Shown piece after piece: positions 12,057-24,000 of a stretch of DNA of 64,000 nt (the stretch's first letter is position 1; each line of letters starts with the position of its first letter). The stretch spans positions 506,734-570,733 of the forward strand of contig NW_003101673.1 in the NCBI RefSeq assembly GCF_000003855.2, read 5' to 3'. The notes under the pieces are model-generated. The model saw nothing but the letters and a program-made list of their open reading frames with translations, did no database searches and was not told the origin of the DNA. The translations under genes were made by a program, and so were the position numbers. This stretch comes from Blastomyces gilchristii SLH14081. Taxonomy: Eukaryota; Ascomycota; Eurotiomycetes; Onygenales; Ajellomycetaceae.

Positions 12057-13813
12057 TAGAAAGATTTATCATGATCTGATTGAATAAGCACTGAGAATAT
12101 TGTTATATATTCTTTTAGTATGAGAAAAGCCTCTTCACATACAGTATTTCAGATAATTGAATGAAACTTCTTCTTTCACAGATTTATATTCATTTCTCTT
12201 AAGAGATCTGAGAGTGATGCAGATATTCATGTAAAATCCTTGATGAATCTGCAGTAATATGAGAATAACTCAAGAAACTGTTGTATATAATGTATGTTTC
12301 TTAGTCACAGTCAATTCACTATGACATTCAATTTCTTCAGAATGAAGTATATACAGTCATCACTCACTATATATTCTACAAACTTCAACTCTTTTGTTTC
12401 AAACACACACTTTGTTGATTTAATGTAGAGCTTATACTCTGTCAGAGTTATAAGCACTTTATTAAAATACTTCAGATGTTCATTGTATGAGTTTGAGAAG
12501 ACTAGAATGTTATTGAGATATATAAGATATAAGATTTTATTCTGTTTATAAAGAATTGTATTCATCATCATTTGAAAGATAATGAGCACATTTATTAGAT
12601 TAAATGACATTATCAGAAATTCAAACTTCTCTCATTACATATTAAATACAGTTCACAGAACTGACAGTTTGTCTACACAGATCTGTCAGTATTTTAAGAG
12701 AAGATCAATCTTTGATAGATATCAGATATTTTCAATCATATTTAACTGTTGTTGAATCTGTGACAGTGAATATTTATTCTTAATCATAAGCTTATTAAGT
12801 GCTTAATAATTAATACATATCTGTCACTCCTTATCTGTCTTTTTCATAAATAGAACTGAAAAGCCTCATGCACTTGATGAGAATTATATGAGATTATATT
12901 CTAGAAGGTCTGTGATCTGATACTTCTGTTCTTTGAGATGCATTTGTGACAGAGAGTATGCATTCTGATTGACTGGTTTTGTATCTCTCATGTCAATCTT
13001 ATGTATAAATCCTTGTTTCAGCAGTAATTTCAGTGAAAGATCTGTTCAGAAGATCTTCTCATACTTCTTCAGAAGCTTCTTCATACACTTGTCCTTCTGT
13101 ATATTCTTTATCTTGATTTTCTTCACTTTCAGATCCTGTATTACATACAGAATGCTTTCAGATGAGATCTTGTGAATCATTCTCTTTACTTATTAATGTA
13201 TAAGCAGATTTAATTCTTCTATATCAGAGATATGAAATGTCTTTCTCATATCAGTTGATAGAATTATATGAATCATTTTCTTTCTATCAGTTAACTGTAT
13301 ATGACATGTATATTATTAAATCTGTGAATTAAATCTTTGAAATTAATTAAGTCTAAGAATAAGATTGAATTTCACATTCTGCAGCTCTCACACTTAAATA
13401 TAGTAAGATCATTCTTTGAAGTGTAAGAGAACTCTTACTCTTATAGATAATATCAAATATCAGTTATCAGATAATCTTATACATTAAGAATTCTTCACTC
13501 AGTGAACCTCTTTCAGTCTTTAGATTATATAATTATCAATATATTATGTAGAAGCTTCTGTATTCACTAACACTTTTACAGTTATCTCTTGATTCTTATT
13601 CAAGTGTCTCTTATACATTAACATTTCAGATCTTAAGATATTAAGATGAGTGTTCACTTTATCATTCTCATCTGCACTCTATTCAGAAGTCTGCTTTCTC
13701 TTAATATTCACAGAATTCAGAGAGTCATCTAACATGAGCATCTCTTTCACTTTGAAGACTTTTTATAGAATATCAGTGAGTGTCTTCAAGCTTACTGATT
13801 CTGTTAGTTTTTT
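12055..13813 (-). pseudogene. G1 pol, 5' half: protease, reverse transcriptase, start of RNase H
   Basis: In the frame entered by the -1 shift, the protease motif D-T-G-A-S has become N-T-E-A-S near 13555-13570. The open piece 12311-12610 is RT, with Y-L-N-N in place of the catalytic Y-L-D-D followed by I-L-V-F-S. Both Asp-to-Asn changes fit CpG-to-CpA mutation of Asp codons preceded by C (a C|GA(T/C)-GAC string). The piece ends at the LINE A insertion and continues at 4406. The enzyme is certainly dead. Confidence 0.88.
13772..13813 (-). other. Programmed -1 frameshift site of G1 (heptamer plus hairpin)
   Basis: Reading on the minus strand: heptamer A AAA AAC (13813-13807) in the gag frame, gag stop TAA (13806-13804), a 7-nt spacer, then a 9-bp stem (13799-13791 with 13780-13772) around a 10-nt loop. 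Here one stem pair is broken (A opposite C) by a G-to-A change. The pol frame lies at -1 relative to gag, as it does in G2 and G3. Confidence 0.82.
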
Positions 13814-15456
13814 AACTTTCTTACTTCTCTTGACTGTGCACACTGTGTGCAATCTTTTATATCATGATTTTAATATTCACAGTTGAAGTAAGCTCAATGC
13901 TTATAATATCAAGATTTTCACTCAGAGAATTTCTTTTTCAGAGAATTCAGTGCTTTAGCAATGATATTTAGATCTAGATTTATTATATCTAAGTGTGTAA
14001 CTTATGTTATAGAAGTCTGATTATCTGTTCTCTGCTAAGATATACTCAATTACAGTATTTTCTGTTATAATTGACTTACTTATTTCTGTATAATGAGAAT
14101 ATTATATACTTTCTTCACTGTGACTGACTGTGAGATTAAGTATTTTCATTTCACTCTTAACTCAGATGTAAGACTATGAATGAAGATCTATAAATAGAAA
14201 GATATTAAAAGCTCTTCATTCAATATAAGATAGTGTAAACTGAAGTATGTGAAGTATGATATAAGATTACTCATTTATTTACACTCAGTGAAGTATTTAT
14301 AACACTTGTCTTATATATTCACTTTCTCAAAGTTATACAAGATTCATTTGAAAAACTTATTTTATATTTATGAAAATGAATATCACTTCAGATCTGTAAG
14401 ATTCATCTTTTCATCAGTTATTTATAATAACTTCACTTTTTCATATAGAAACATAGCAGATCTTAAGACTTATTGAAATTCTGTTAACTGTCTATCTATA
14501 AGTTCATATTCAATCTAATAATATAATTACATCTGACTTAGTTAGCTGATTACAGCATTATTTTTTCAGTTGTTATTAAAGCTTGATAACTTCAGCAGAT
14601 CTTCTGACTTGATATATTTTATACTCTGATTCTTATTCTGTGCAGCAGTCTTCAATAATGTGTACACTTCTGAAGAGATTATGAATAATTATGATGAGAT
14701 CTTTAGATTCAGTGTAGTTATCTATCTGTATAAATATTCAATCTCTCACTGCAGATCTAAGACCTGGTTTTCTCTATTCTTATTAATAATGATAATTGTG
14801 TTAGTAAAGCTCTTTATAATAAATACTTGATCTGCAGTGAATGTCAATTATTGTTTGACTTCTGTCTGAGCCTGTCACTATGTACTCAAGGCCTTGATCT
14901 CATTTAGAATCCTTGTACACATATAAAGCTTTAATTTCAGTTCAGCAGTTTCAGCTGCTTTTCTTACTGCTTCAAGTAAATCCTCTGAGAGGTTCTGCAT
15001 ATCTTTCAGTTTAGATAGCAGAGAAGAGTATTATTCATATTGACTAGAGAAGATATTCATTTCAGTAGTTTCTCATTGATTGTACAATGTCTATTGTTAT
15101 ATTACTATCTTATTATATGATTTCTGTTATCATTATATGACTTCAGTGATGACTATCTTCTTCTCTTTTTATCCTTCTTTTGAGTAGAGAGTAGACTTCT
15201 TTGAATCTGATTCACTGCTCTCATTCTCTTTCTCACATCTCATCTGTTTATGTATCATACATGACATTCATCTGAATGTGAAGTTTTTCTCAAACAAGTG
15301 ATACAGCATTAATCAGATACTCTTTCACTCATCACTTATTATACACTATCTTTTGAGATGTTCTAGAATCACTCTGATATAATAACTATGAATTGTTTTA
15401 TAGACTGAATTATCACACTCTGAAGAAGCCTGCACTTCACACTGGTTTTTAGACAT
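13804..15456 (-). pseudogene. G1 gag (capsid/nucleocapsid polyprotein)
   Basis: Gag packages element RNA into virus-like particles in the cytoplasm. The frame runs 551 codons including the stop, from the ATG at 15456-15454, only 9 nt inside the 5' LTR. The N terminus reads M-S-K-N-Q-C-E-V-Q-A. Near the C terminus is a CCHC zinc knuckle, F-N-C then N-H-D-I-K-D-C, whose first Cys is Tyr here but Cys in G2 and G3. Translation ends at TAA directly after the slippery heptamer. In-frame stops are mostly TGA. Confidence 0.82.
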
Positions 15457-15465
15457 GCTATCAGA

Positions 15466-15632
15466 TGTGATTCAAAGATTGCTTGAGCCAGTGTATGATT
15501 ACAGGCGTACGCCGGCTTCTTATATATTATACACTAAATTAATTCGTGGCCGCTATGGCCCCTTTACATTTGTAAGCAAGTTCGGAAGCAGCCGTGTTAT
15601 TATCCGACGGTCGTACGTTCTTTCAAACCACA
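15466..15632 (-). repeat. 5' LTR of G1 (167 bp), CpG-retaining
   Basis: Starts TGTGATTC and ends with CCACA on this strand, forming the usual short inverted ends. It is the same length as the 5' LTR of G2 (39436-39602) and keeps CpGs (GGCGTACGCCGG, GGTCGTACG) while the adjoining gag does not. A TATA-like TATATA lies within it. The right edge abuts decayed H2 RNase H. Confidence 0.88.
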
Positions 15633-17852
15633 ATAAAATACTTAAGATTCTTATCATCTGTGATTATCTCAAATTTGAAGATACTTCAGAGCTCAGAGTC
15701 TCATTCTTCTAGATAGTGTATAATTATAAGAAGTTTCTTATCATAGATCTTATAATTACATTCAGTGAGACTCAGTTTCTTAAATATAAAGATATATAAT
15801 TATAAGATATTTTTATTATTATATTGTAATATAGCTTCTTCTATAATATAGTCAGAGAAATCAACTTTAATAACTGTCTTATAATCAGAATCAAATGTTA
15901 TCAGTAGAAAGATATTAATAAACATCTTCTTTATCTGTATAAATACAGCTTTAGTATTCACTGATTGCTGAAATACTGAGTTCTTCTTGATAAGTTCTAT
16001 AAGTGATCTCACAATATCTGAGAAGTTTTGTATAAATTATTAATACAAGTTAGTAAATTCAATGAAGCTTTATACATCTTTCACAGTGTGTAAAGCTTCT
16101 CATGCAAGAATAGTGAAGATCTTCTCAGAATTCATTTGAATTCTCTTATCAGCTTCTATAATAAAATCTAGATATTTTATACTCTTGACTTTGAAATCAC
16201 ACTTGTTAATATCTATTGATAGTTCTATCTGTTATAACTATTATAATACTCTTCACATATATTCTTGATATTTCTTTCTGAATTTATCAGTGAAGATGAG
16301 AATGTTATCTAGATATATAAATACAAACTTATCAAGAAAATCTTAGAGTGCTTAGTTGATATACTTCTGAAATATACTGAGAGTATTAGCTAGTTCAAAG
16401 AGTTTGACTACTTATTCAAAGAGATTATAATATGTTCAGAATACTGTAAGTCATTTATTATCTTCAGTAATATAAATCTTATGAAATACAGTGATAATAT
16501 CTAGCTTTGTAAATTATTAAGCTTATCTAATATATACTAGAATTTCATTGATAAGAGATAAGAGATAATGATCTTTCTTTATCAATCTGTTCAGATCTCA
16601 ATAGTTTACACAGAATCAGAGTTCTTCATCTGATTTCTTTGTAAAGAGAATAGAAGCTGCAGTAAAAGAGTTACTAATATATATAAATTTCTTATTCAAC
16701 AGATCATTGAGTGTCTTCTGAAGAAGAAGAAGTTCATCTCAAGATATATTATAAAGAGAGTCTTATAATGACTTGAGATTCTTATTATTCTTCTTTTCTA
16801 ACTTAATACTGTGATTCACTTCTGAGTCTTATAAAGAAGATATATTTATAATATTATCTTATCAGAAGATATCTAGATATTCATAATATTATTAAGAAAG
16901 TTTTGTATGAGAATCTGTTATTATAGTACAGAATAACTTCTCTAGAGCTTTCTTAATATCAGTCAGACTAATGAAATAGATTAATACAGAATTCTGCTAT
17001 TAATGACTTTGTCAGTAATCTTACTAATAACTTCTTTTTCAGAGCATTTCATAAGTATTGATAGAGATCTGTGTAAGATTCATAGTCTTATAAATATTAT
17101 CTTCATGAATTCTATTATTATTAGAGAATATTAAGCTTCTATTTTAAGTATTTAATAAGATGTCTTGTTCAGATAGTCAGACAAGTTCTAGTATAAGATT
17201 ATAGTTAAGATTATTAACTTCATATATATAAGTATTTTCATATTGATGTTCTCTGATATCTATATTTAGTTTTATCATATAATGAGTGTGAATGTCTTTT
17301 GAATCATCAAATTCTGTGAGAAGTCAGAGTTTTAATAAGAGAATTCACTGAAGATTATAATGTTTTATAACTGAAGATTTAATCATTGTATAATAACATA
17401 GATCACTGTCTATCATGACTTTCATATTATACATGTTATGTATCATAGTAGATACAAGAATTGCATTCATTATTATTTTCTCTTCAAATTATCATTATTC
17501 AATCTCTTCAAGCTTCTGCTTATAAATTTGAACAGAAGCTAATCTTTTTCCTGTTTCATCAGAGTATTCTCATAGTTATCTTCTGAATCTTTCTCTAATG
17601 TAATGTGATTGATGCAAACAGGCACTGATTCATTCTTTAAGTGAGAAGACACTGATCTTTCTCTTAAGTAAGAAGATATATAGACTAATCAGCAGTTGAA
17701 AGTGATATGTTCTGATCTGTTACAGTTGATACACATCTTATATTAATATTAATCAGTGACTTCTTCAGAAGCAATCTCAGAGACTCTGAAATTTATTCAG
17801 ATAATGAAGACTCTTATTTATATATAGACATTTGAGTTCACTCAATTCATAG
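15633..17852 (-). pseudogene. H2 gag end, protease, reverse transcriptase and RNase H
   Basis: Aligns throughout with H1 22030-24240. The gag knuckle is intact here: C-I-N-C-N-R-S-E-H-I-T-F-N-C (CX2CX4HX4C) near 17680-17725, whereas H1 has lost two of its Cys. RT keeps Y-L-D-N for Y-L-D-D near 16300. RNase H (15800-16012) corresponds to the piece K-T-V-I-K-V-D-F-S-D, with the catalytic-region Asp still present. The sequence stops at the G1 LTR. Confidence 0.85.
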
Positions 17853-18125
17853 TGTGACGGGCTGCGCCCGATCAATTATATAGACTATTTCATTACACTT
17901 CACAGATTCCGCTGAAAGCTCCGATTCTCAGTCACTGATTCTCAGCTGAAAAACCCATGAAATTTCTATTCTTTCACTCTGAAGCTTCACTGTGTACATG
18001 TATAAATATTCACTTCAATTGCTGATTTCTGCACTTTCTCTTTCTTTTCTTCTCTAATGTTTTTCACTTGATTATATAAGACCTATAAATATTATACCGA
18101 TCTATTCAGCATAGATTTCTTATAC
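17853..18125 (+). repeat. 5' LTR of H1 (273 bp)
   Basis: Begins TGTGACGGGCTGCGCCCG, where GGGC and GCCC can pair around TGC, and ends CTTATAC. It keeps several CpGs in its first 90 bp. Matching LTRs: 33310-33582 (H1 3'), 34684-34980 (H2, inverted) and 51942-52269 (H3). Confidence 0.88.
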
Positions 18126-18246
18126 TTGAAAAATGTTTATCATCTTCTTATTAGAAACAATTGTTTATTGAGAAGATATCTGAATATGTTATTATTATTA
18201 TTATTCTTCAATTATAGATGTATGCAGTCAGAGACTATGACATCTA

Positions 18247-18269
18247 CCTGAGAACCTTTAGTTCTCAGG
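18247..18269 (-). other. 3'-terminal stem-loop of LINE B RNA
   Basis: Nine base pairs plus one mismatch next to the three-base loop, at the same distance from the tail as in LINE A. Confidence 0.7.
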
Positions 18270-18566
18270 GTTTTTCCTATATCTATAGAGTCAACTATTA
18301 TACACTTATCAATTTCAGATATGCAAAATCAGAAAATTTCAGCCCAGAATACAAAAACTGTTTACAAATTGCAGTATTTCAACACCTATTAATACTTTGA
18401 AATCATTTGAAAATATCATGACAAAGGAAAAGAGAACATAGTCTTAAAGATAGACACATTAAATAGATAGATAGAAAAGAACAGAAAGAAACAAGTACAG
18501 TAAAGAGAGACTATGACAAAATAAAATTATTAAAAGATAGTGTATATCTGTTTTAACAGACTATAT

Positions 18567-20982
18567 CTAATCAATTTCCACCTCTTCATATTCAGATACT
18601 TCTGAGTTGAGTCATTTTCTTGTAGCTGCTTGAGTTTCTGATAGAAAGTCTATTAAGTATTTAAGTCCTGTCTCAGTTGAGAATAAGAACCTTATATTTA
18701 ATTGATTTAAATCATACTTCTTCTTTAATCTGACTCTGAGACTATTGTATAATGCATAATGTATTACAATATGATCAGAATTCTCATTTGTATTGCAGAA
18801 TGAGCACTCTGTTGAATCAAATCTATCATCAAATCTTTGTATATAGAATTTGAAATAACCATGTTCTAGTTTTAGCTGAATTATGAATGAGAATATTTTC
18901 TTTTTGCATTTAATTGAACAAGATTTCCACTTTGGTTTTATCTCAAATCTTGAATAATGTATACTCTTCTTTTGTTTCTGCCAGCTTTCATTTCACTTGT
19001 TTAAACAAGATTCTTTTATCTTTCTCTTTATGAAAGACTAGAACACTGTTTTTTGAATAGATCTGCTTAATTCTGAACCCTTTTTTACAGCTGAATTAGC
19101 TAATTCATTGCCATGAATATTCATATGAGCAGGAACTCAATGCAGATGAATTATCAGTTTAGATGTTCTTCTCTTTTGAATTTTTAAAACAGAGTTTAAA
19201 ATCAGATCAAGATTCATTTGATCATTATGAATCTGACTATTTCTAAGTCTTTTTAAAGCAGCTTGACTATCAGAGAATATTCATGTCTCTTTCAAACTAT
19301 TTCCTCTTTTATAAGATTTTATTTCAATGAGTTTGAAAGCTTTCACTATTACAAATAGTTCAGCATCAAAGACTTCAGATTCACAGCCTAAATTTCAGAA
19401 ATCTGAGATAAAATTGATATAATCTTCAGTATAAGCAATGCCTGTATCTAATCTATTCAAATTCTCATTTTTTGAGTCATCTGAGTAAATCAGAATAGAG
19501 TCTTTTATATTGATTGTAGAGATCTTCTTCAAATGCTGTTCATATTCTCTCTCTTTAGATAGTTCACTTATTTGTAAGTCTATGAGAGATTCCAGCTTTT
19601 CTCTTCAGAGAGATATCTTCTCATGATCAATTTTCTCAATATTTAATGAAGAAAATTGATTCTTAATAAGTGAGTATAGTTTATACAGTTGAGAGGGCAT
19701 TTTCTTTAAAGCATTATTCTCATTTCAATCAAGAAATCTATTTTAATCCAGTTCATTTCCTGAGTTAACTAATGAAAATGAAGAAGAGACTCTTTCTCTG
19801 ATTATATGATTTGAGCTTATCTTTATGACTCTCAGAGCATAGTTCATACAGGCCTTTTCAAATTGAATAGCAGGAGATGAAATTGAGGCTTCAATTTCCA
19901 TTGCTTTAATAGAAGATGATTTGAATGCTTTCAGAATTCTTCTCAAAGCTCTGTTTTATAGACTTTGAAACAGTACAGTGAAGTTATCTTGATTGTTTCA
20001 TCAAACTTGAACTTCATAATCAGCTACTGAGATAATACAGGCTATGTATAACTGTCTCATAGCCTGAAAAGATAGATCTCTCTCAGTATTTGATAGTCTG
20101 ATTATACTATTCAGTAGTCTCTCTGCCTTGATGATTCTTTGTTGAATATGATATTTAAAATTCAACTTGGAGTTTAACCATACTCCTAGTCATTTGATAT
20201 TCAAACTGGGTTTAATCTCTTTATTCAGAAGAGTTAGACTTAGTTCTTTCTTATTAAATCTGAAAAAAAAGTGAATTAACTCAGTTTTATTCATATTAAA
20301 TTGAATTAGATTGATATCTGCTCTAACAAAGATTTCCTTTACTGCTTTCTCAATCACTTCTAAATTCTCTTTAATTGTCTTTGAACTGTAGAGTAGATCA
20401 ATATCATCTATATAACTTGAAGATCTCACTATTTTCATCTCTCTATTCTTGAATAAATATGCAGTGTATATTGTAAATAAAACAGGTGAGATTGAAGATT
20501 CTTGTGATACTTCTATTTTTATCTCAGTTTTATCTTGTTTTCTTCCATCAAAGAATAGTTGTATAATTCTTTTAGATATGAAACAATCAACTCATTTTAT
20601 TAGAGAAAGTGGCAGTTTTAACATCTTCAAAGTTTGAATCATCTTAGACTTTGAAACATGATCAAATGCATCTTTTATGTCAATAAAAACTGCAGTTGAG
20701 ACCAGGCCTTCATGCTTTGCTACTTGAACATCATGAATAACTGAGAGAACAGTGTCAATTGCAGAACATTGTTTTCTACCTCTCATTTGTTCATTAAATA
20801 GAAGAGAATCACTAATAGAGCTTATAAAAGATAATCTAGTAGCTATTATCTTTTCTAGAACTTTTCTCAAACAGTTCAATAGAGATATTACTCTATATGA
20901 CTTAGAAACTGAAGCTTTTCTATTAGGTTTTGCAAGGATTACTCCAGTAGCTTCTCTCCAGCATTCAGAATGATAACCATTT
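18567..20982 (-). pseudogene. LINE B ORF2 fragment: reverse transcriptase, RNase H, C-terminal CCHC
   Basis: One frame from the truncation point to TAG at 18569-18567. The RT piece at 20592-20879 includes A-V-F-I-D-I-K-D-A-F-D-H-V, and the next piece (20190-20438) has the catalytic S-Y-I-D-D-I-D-L. RNase H has N-I-H-G-N-E-L-A. Where LINE A has TAA before I-F-S-D-S-Q-A-A, this copy has TGA, both derivable from TGG. Fewer stops than LINE A, so it is probably the younger copy or less exposed to mutation. Confidence 0.9.
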
Positions 20983-21002
20983 TATCTGAATATGTAATAA
21001 TG

Positions 21003-24000
21003 TATAAGAAATAGAAAAATGATCAACTAGTTAAGTAAACACTGAGTTCTCAGATAGAAGCTTGCTCATCAGTCACTCTGACCTCATAACAAGATCTTAT
21101 AAAGAGAATATCAGTGAAAGATCTGAGAGTTCTGACACTCTAGATGCATAAGATATTTATATGATTACACTTCTTCAGATTTCACAGATATCACATATCT
21201 GATGAACAATATAATCATGTTTAATGATAACATGAGAGAACTCTTGAACATGAGCATAGATGTAATATCACACTGACTTTAAGCAATGTTGAAATTACAA
21301 TAATAGTAAATAGCTGATATGTATATAAATCAACAACACTAATATGAGAAAATTCAATGATTAATTTAACAAGGAATCCCTGCAATTTCAATTCTGACAG
21401 AATTGAATATAAACACAATACAAGCACTGAAGAAACACTTAGATGCTTCTGTATATTTCAATACTTCTGATCTCACTCTCTACTCATCATGAAGACTGGA
21501 AATGCTTACAAAACTAAGTGTAGATGAAGATGCTATTGATTCACTAATCAATCAAGATTGATATATCAATGAATGATTGAAAGATTGCATGAAACAGAAG
21601 TTTCATTCATGAATAAAAGCATGTGAATCAGTGTTGTGAATATCTGATAATATTATCAAATATCTTGATATTCTGTTCTGAGACACTGTCATATAATAGA
21701 AAGCATTAGATTGATTACAGAATGCTTAACAGAGAAATACTTCTCTTACAACATTTATCTCTGACTTTAATATCAAGATTCTAGAAGCAGGTAATCAATC
21801 TTGAAAGAATTGAATGAAGATTAGTATGCTCAAGAAGACATTGACTTTCAAACTCTTACAGACTCTCATAAGTGTAGATAAAGACCAGACTTATGAAGGT
21901 TTCTATATACAACTCTGAATATTGAATGACTGTCTTATCAAGCTCAAGAGTATACAGAACAGTGACAGAAGATATTACATCTCAGTCACTTATACATCTG
22001 TACTGAGAAATAACAACAATGATGCAGATGTCATGAACTGAGTAGACTTGAATATCTATGCATAAGCAAGAATCTCTGCTGTCTGAACAGGCTTCTGAGT
22101 TTCTAAGATCACTCTTGAAGAAGTCACTGACTGATGTTAATAAGAAATGTACATTAATTATAATTGATCAGAACATATCACTTTCAACTGTCAATCAGTC
22201 TACATATCTTCTCACTCAAGAGAAAGATCAGTGTCTTCTCACTCAAAGAATGAATCAGTGCCTCTCTGTGTTAATCATGTTATATTAGAGAAAGATTCAG
22301 AAGATAACTATAAGAATGTCTCAATGAAACAGAGAAAAGATTAGCTTCTATTCAAATTCATAAGCAGAAGCTTGAAAAGATCAGATAATAATAATTTAAA
22401 AAGAGAATAACAATAAATGTGATTCTTATATCTACTATAATAGATAACATGTATAATATAAAGATTATGATAGACAGTGATCTATGTTATTATACAATAA
22501 TTAAATTTTCAGTCATAAGACATTATAATCTTCAGTGTATTCTCTTATCAAAACCTCAACTTCTTGCAGAATTTGATGATTTAAAAGATATTCACATCTG
22601 TTACATGATGAAACTAAACATAGATGTTAAAGAACATTAATATAAAGATATCTATATTTATAAAGTTGATAATCTTGACTATAATCTTATACTAGAACTT
22701 GTCTGACTATCTGAACAAGGCATCTTATTAAATACTTAAAATAGAAGTTTAATATTCTCTAATAATGATAGAATTCATGAAGATAATATTTATAAGACTA
22801 TGAATCTTATACAGATCTCTGTCAACACTTATGAAATACTCTGAAAAAGAAGTTATTAGTGAGACTGCTAACAAAGTCACTGATAGCAGAATTATATATC
22901 AATCTATTTCATCAGTCTGACTAATATCAAGAAAGCTCTAGAGAAGTTATTCTGTACTATAATAACAGATTCTCACATAAAACTGTCTTAATAATATTAT
23001 GAATATCTAGATGTCTTCTGATAAGATAATATTATGAATATACCTTCTTTACAAGACTCAGAAGTGAATCACAGTATCAAGTTAGAAAAGAAGAATGATA
23101 AGAATCTCAAGTCATTATAAAGTCTTCTTTATAATATGTCTTAAGATAAACTTCTTCTTCTTCAGAAGACACTCAATGATCTATTGAATAAGAAATTTAT
23201 ATATATTAGTAACTCTTTCACTGCAGCTTCTATTCTCTTTACAAAGAAATCAGATAAAGAACTTCAATTCTGTGTGAACTATTAAGATCTGAACAGATTG
23301 ATAAAGAAAGATCATTATCTCTTATCTCTCATCAATGAAATTCTAGCATGTATCAGACAAGTTCAATGATTTACAAAGCTAGATATCATTACTATATTTC
23401 ATAAGATTTGTATCACTGAACAGATGAATAACTTATAATATTCTAAACATATTATGATCTCTTTGAATGAGTAGTTACACTTTTTGAACTGATTAATGCT
23501 CTCAGTATATTTCAGAAGTATATTAACTAAGTACTTCAAGATTTTCTTAATAAGTATGTATCTGTATATCTAGATAATATTCTCATCTTCACTGATGAAT
23601 TCAGAAAGAAATATTAAGAATATATATGAAGAGTATTACAATAATTACAAGAGATAGAACTATCAATAGATATTGATAAGTATAATTTTAAAGTCAAGAG
23701 TATAAAATATCTAGATTTTATCATAGAAGCTGATAAGAGAATTTAAATGAATTCTGAGAAGATCTCTGCTATTCTTAAGTAAGAAGCTTCATATACTGTG
23801 AAAGATATACAAAGCTTTATTAGATTTGCTAACTTCTATCAGTGATTTATATAAAACTTCTTAGATATTACAAGATCATTTATAGAACTCATTAAGAAGA
23901 ATTCAGTATTTCAGTGATCAGTGAACACTGAAGCTGTATTCATATAAATGAAGAAGATGTTTATTAATGTCTCTCTACTGATAATATTTGATTCTGATTA

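Larger units (their letters stand above)
1..15632 (-). mobile_element. Ty3/Gypsy retrotransposon copy G1, interrupted by LINE A; 3' LTR lies left of the window
   Basis: Reading leftward from the 5' LTR (15466-15632), the element holds gag with a CCHC knuckle, a -1 frameshift site, protease, reverse transcriptase, RNase H and integrase, then an oppositely oriented extra ORF. Copies G2 and G3 give the same order over their whole length, which is how the LINE A interruption (4407-12054) was recognised: G1 sequence resumes at 12055 after a 12-bp target duplication. The element is inserted in copy H2 of another Gypsy family, whose RNase H sequence stops at 15633. Pol stays in one frame across the LINE insertion (allowing for the duplication), so decay has been mainly by substitution. 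Confidence 0.9.
18189..20982 (-). mobile_element. LINE B: 5'-truncated Tad1-type LINE in the leader of H1
   Basis: Flanked by perfect 12-bp target duplications TATCTGAATATG (18177-18188 and 20983-20994), the same length as those of LINE A. It begins with the (TTA)n complement of the tail, then the conserved hairpin, 3' UTR and the C-terminal two thirds of ORF2. The 5' truncation is typical of target-primed insertion. It retains more GG and CC than LINE A. Confidence 0.93.

Noticed and set aside
12969..13886. Plus-strand open frames at 12969-13175 and 13650-13886, and their equivalents in G2 and G3
   Set aside because: They lie opposite the recognised gag and RT of element G and have Phe/Ser-rich composition expected of the complement of Glu/Lys-rich coding sequence.
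15455..15712. 85-codon open frame containing the sequence read as R-R-T-P-A-S-Y-I-L-Y, repeated at 39410-39613 and 48322-48516
   Set aside because: It is the translation of the CpG-retaining G LTR, read on the strand opposite to element transcription. Openness reflects low mutation, not a gene.
18218..18400. 60-codon open frame at the LINE B 3' end
   Set aside because: It lies in the LINE 3' UTR on the wrong strand and spans the conserved hairpin; a chance frame.
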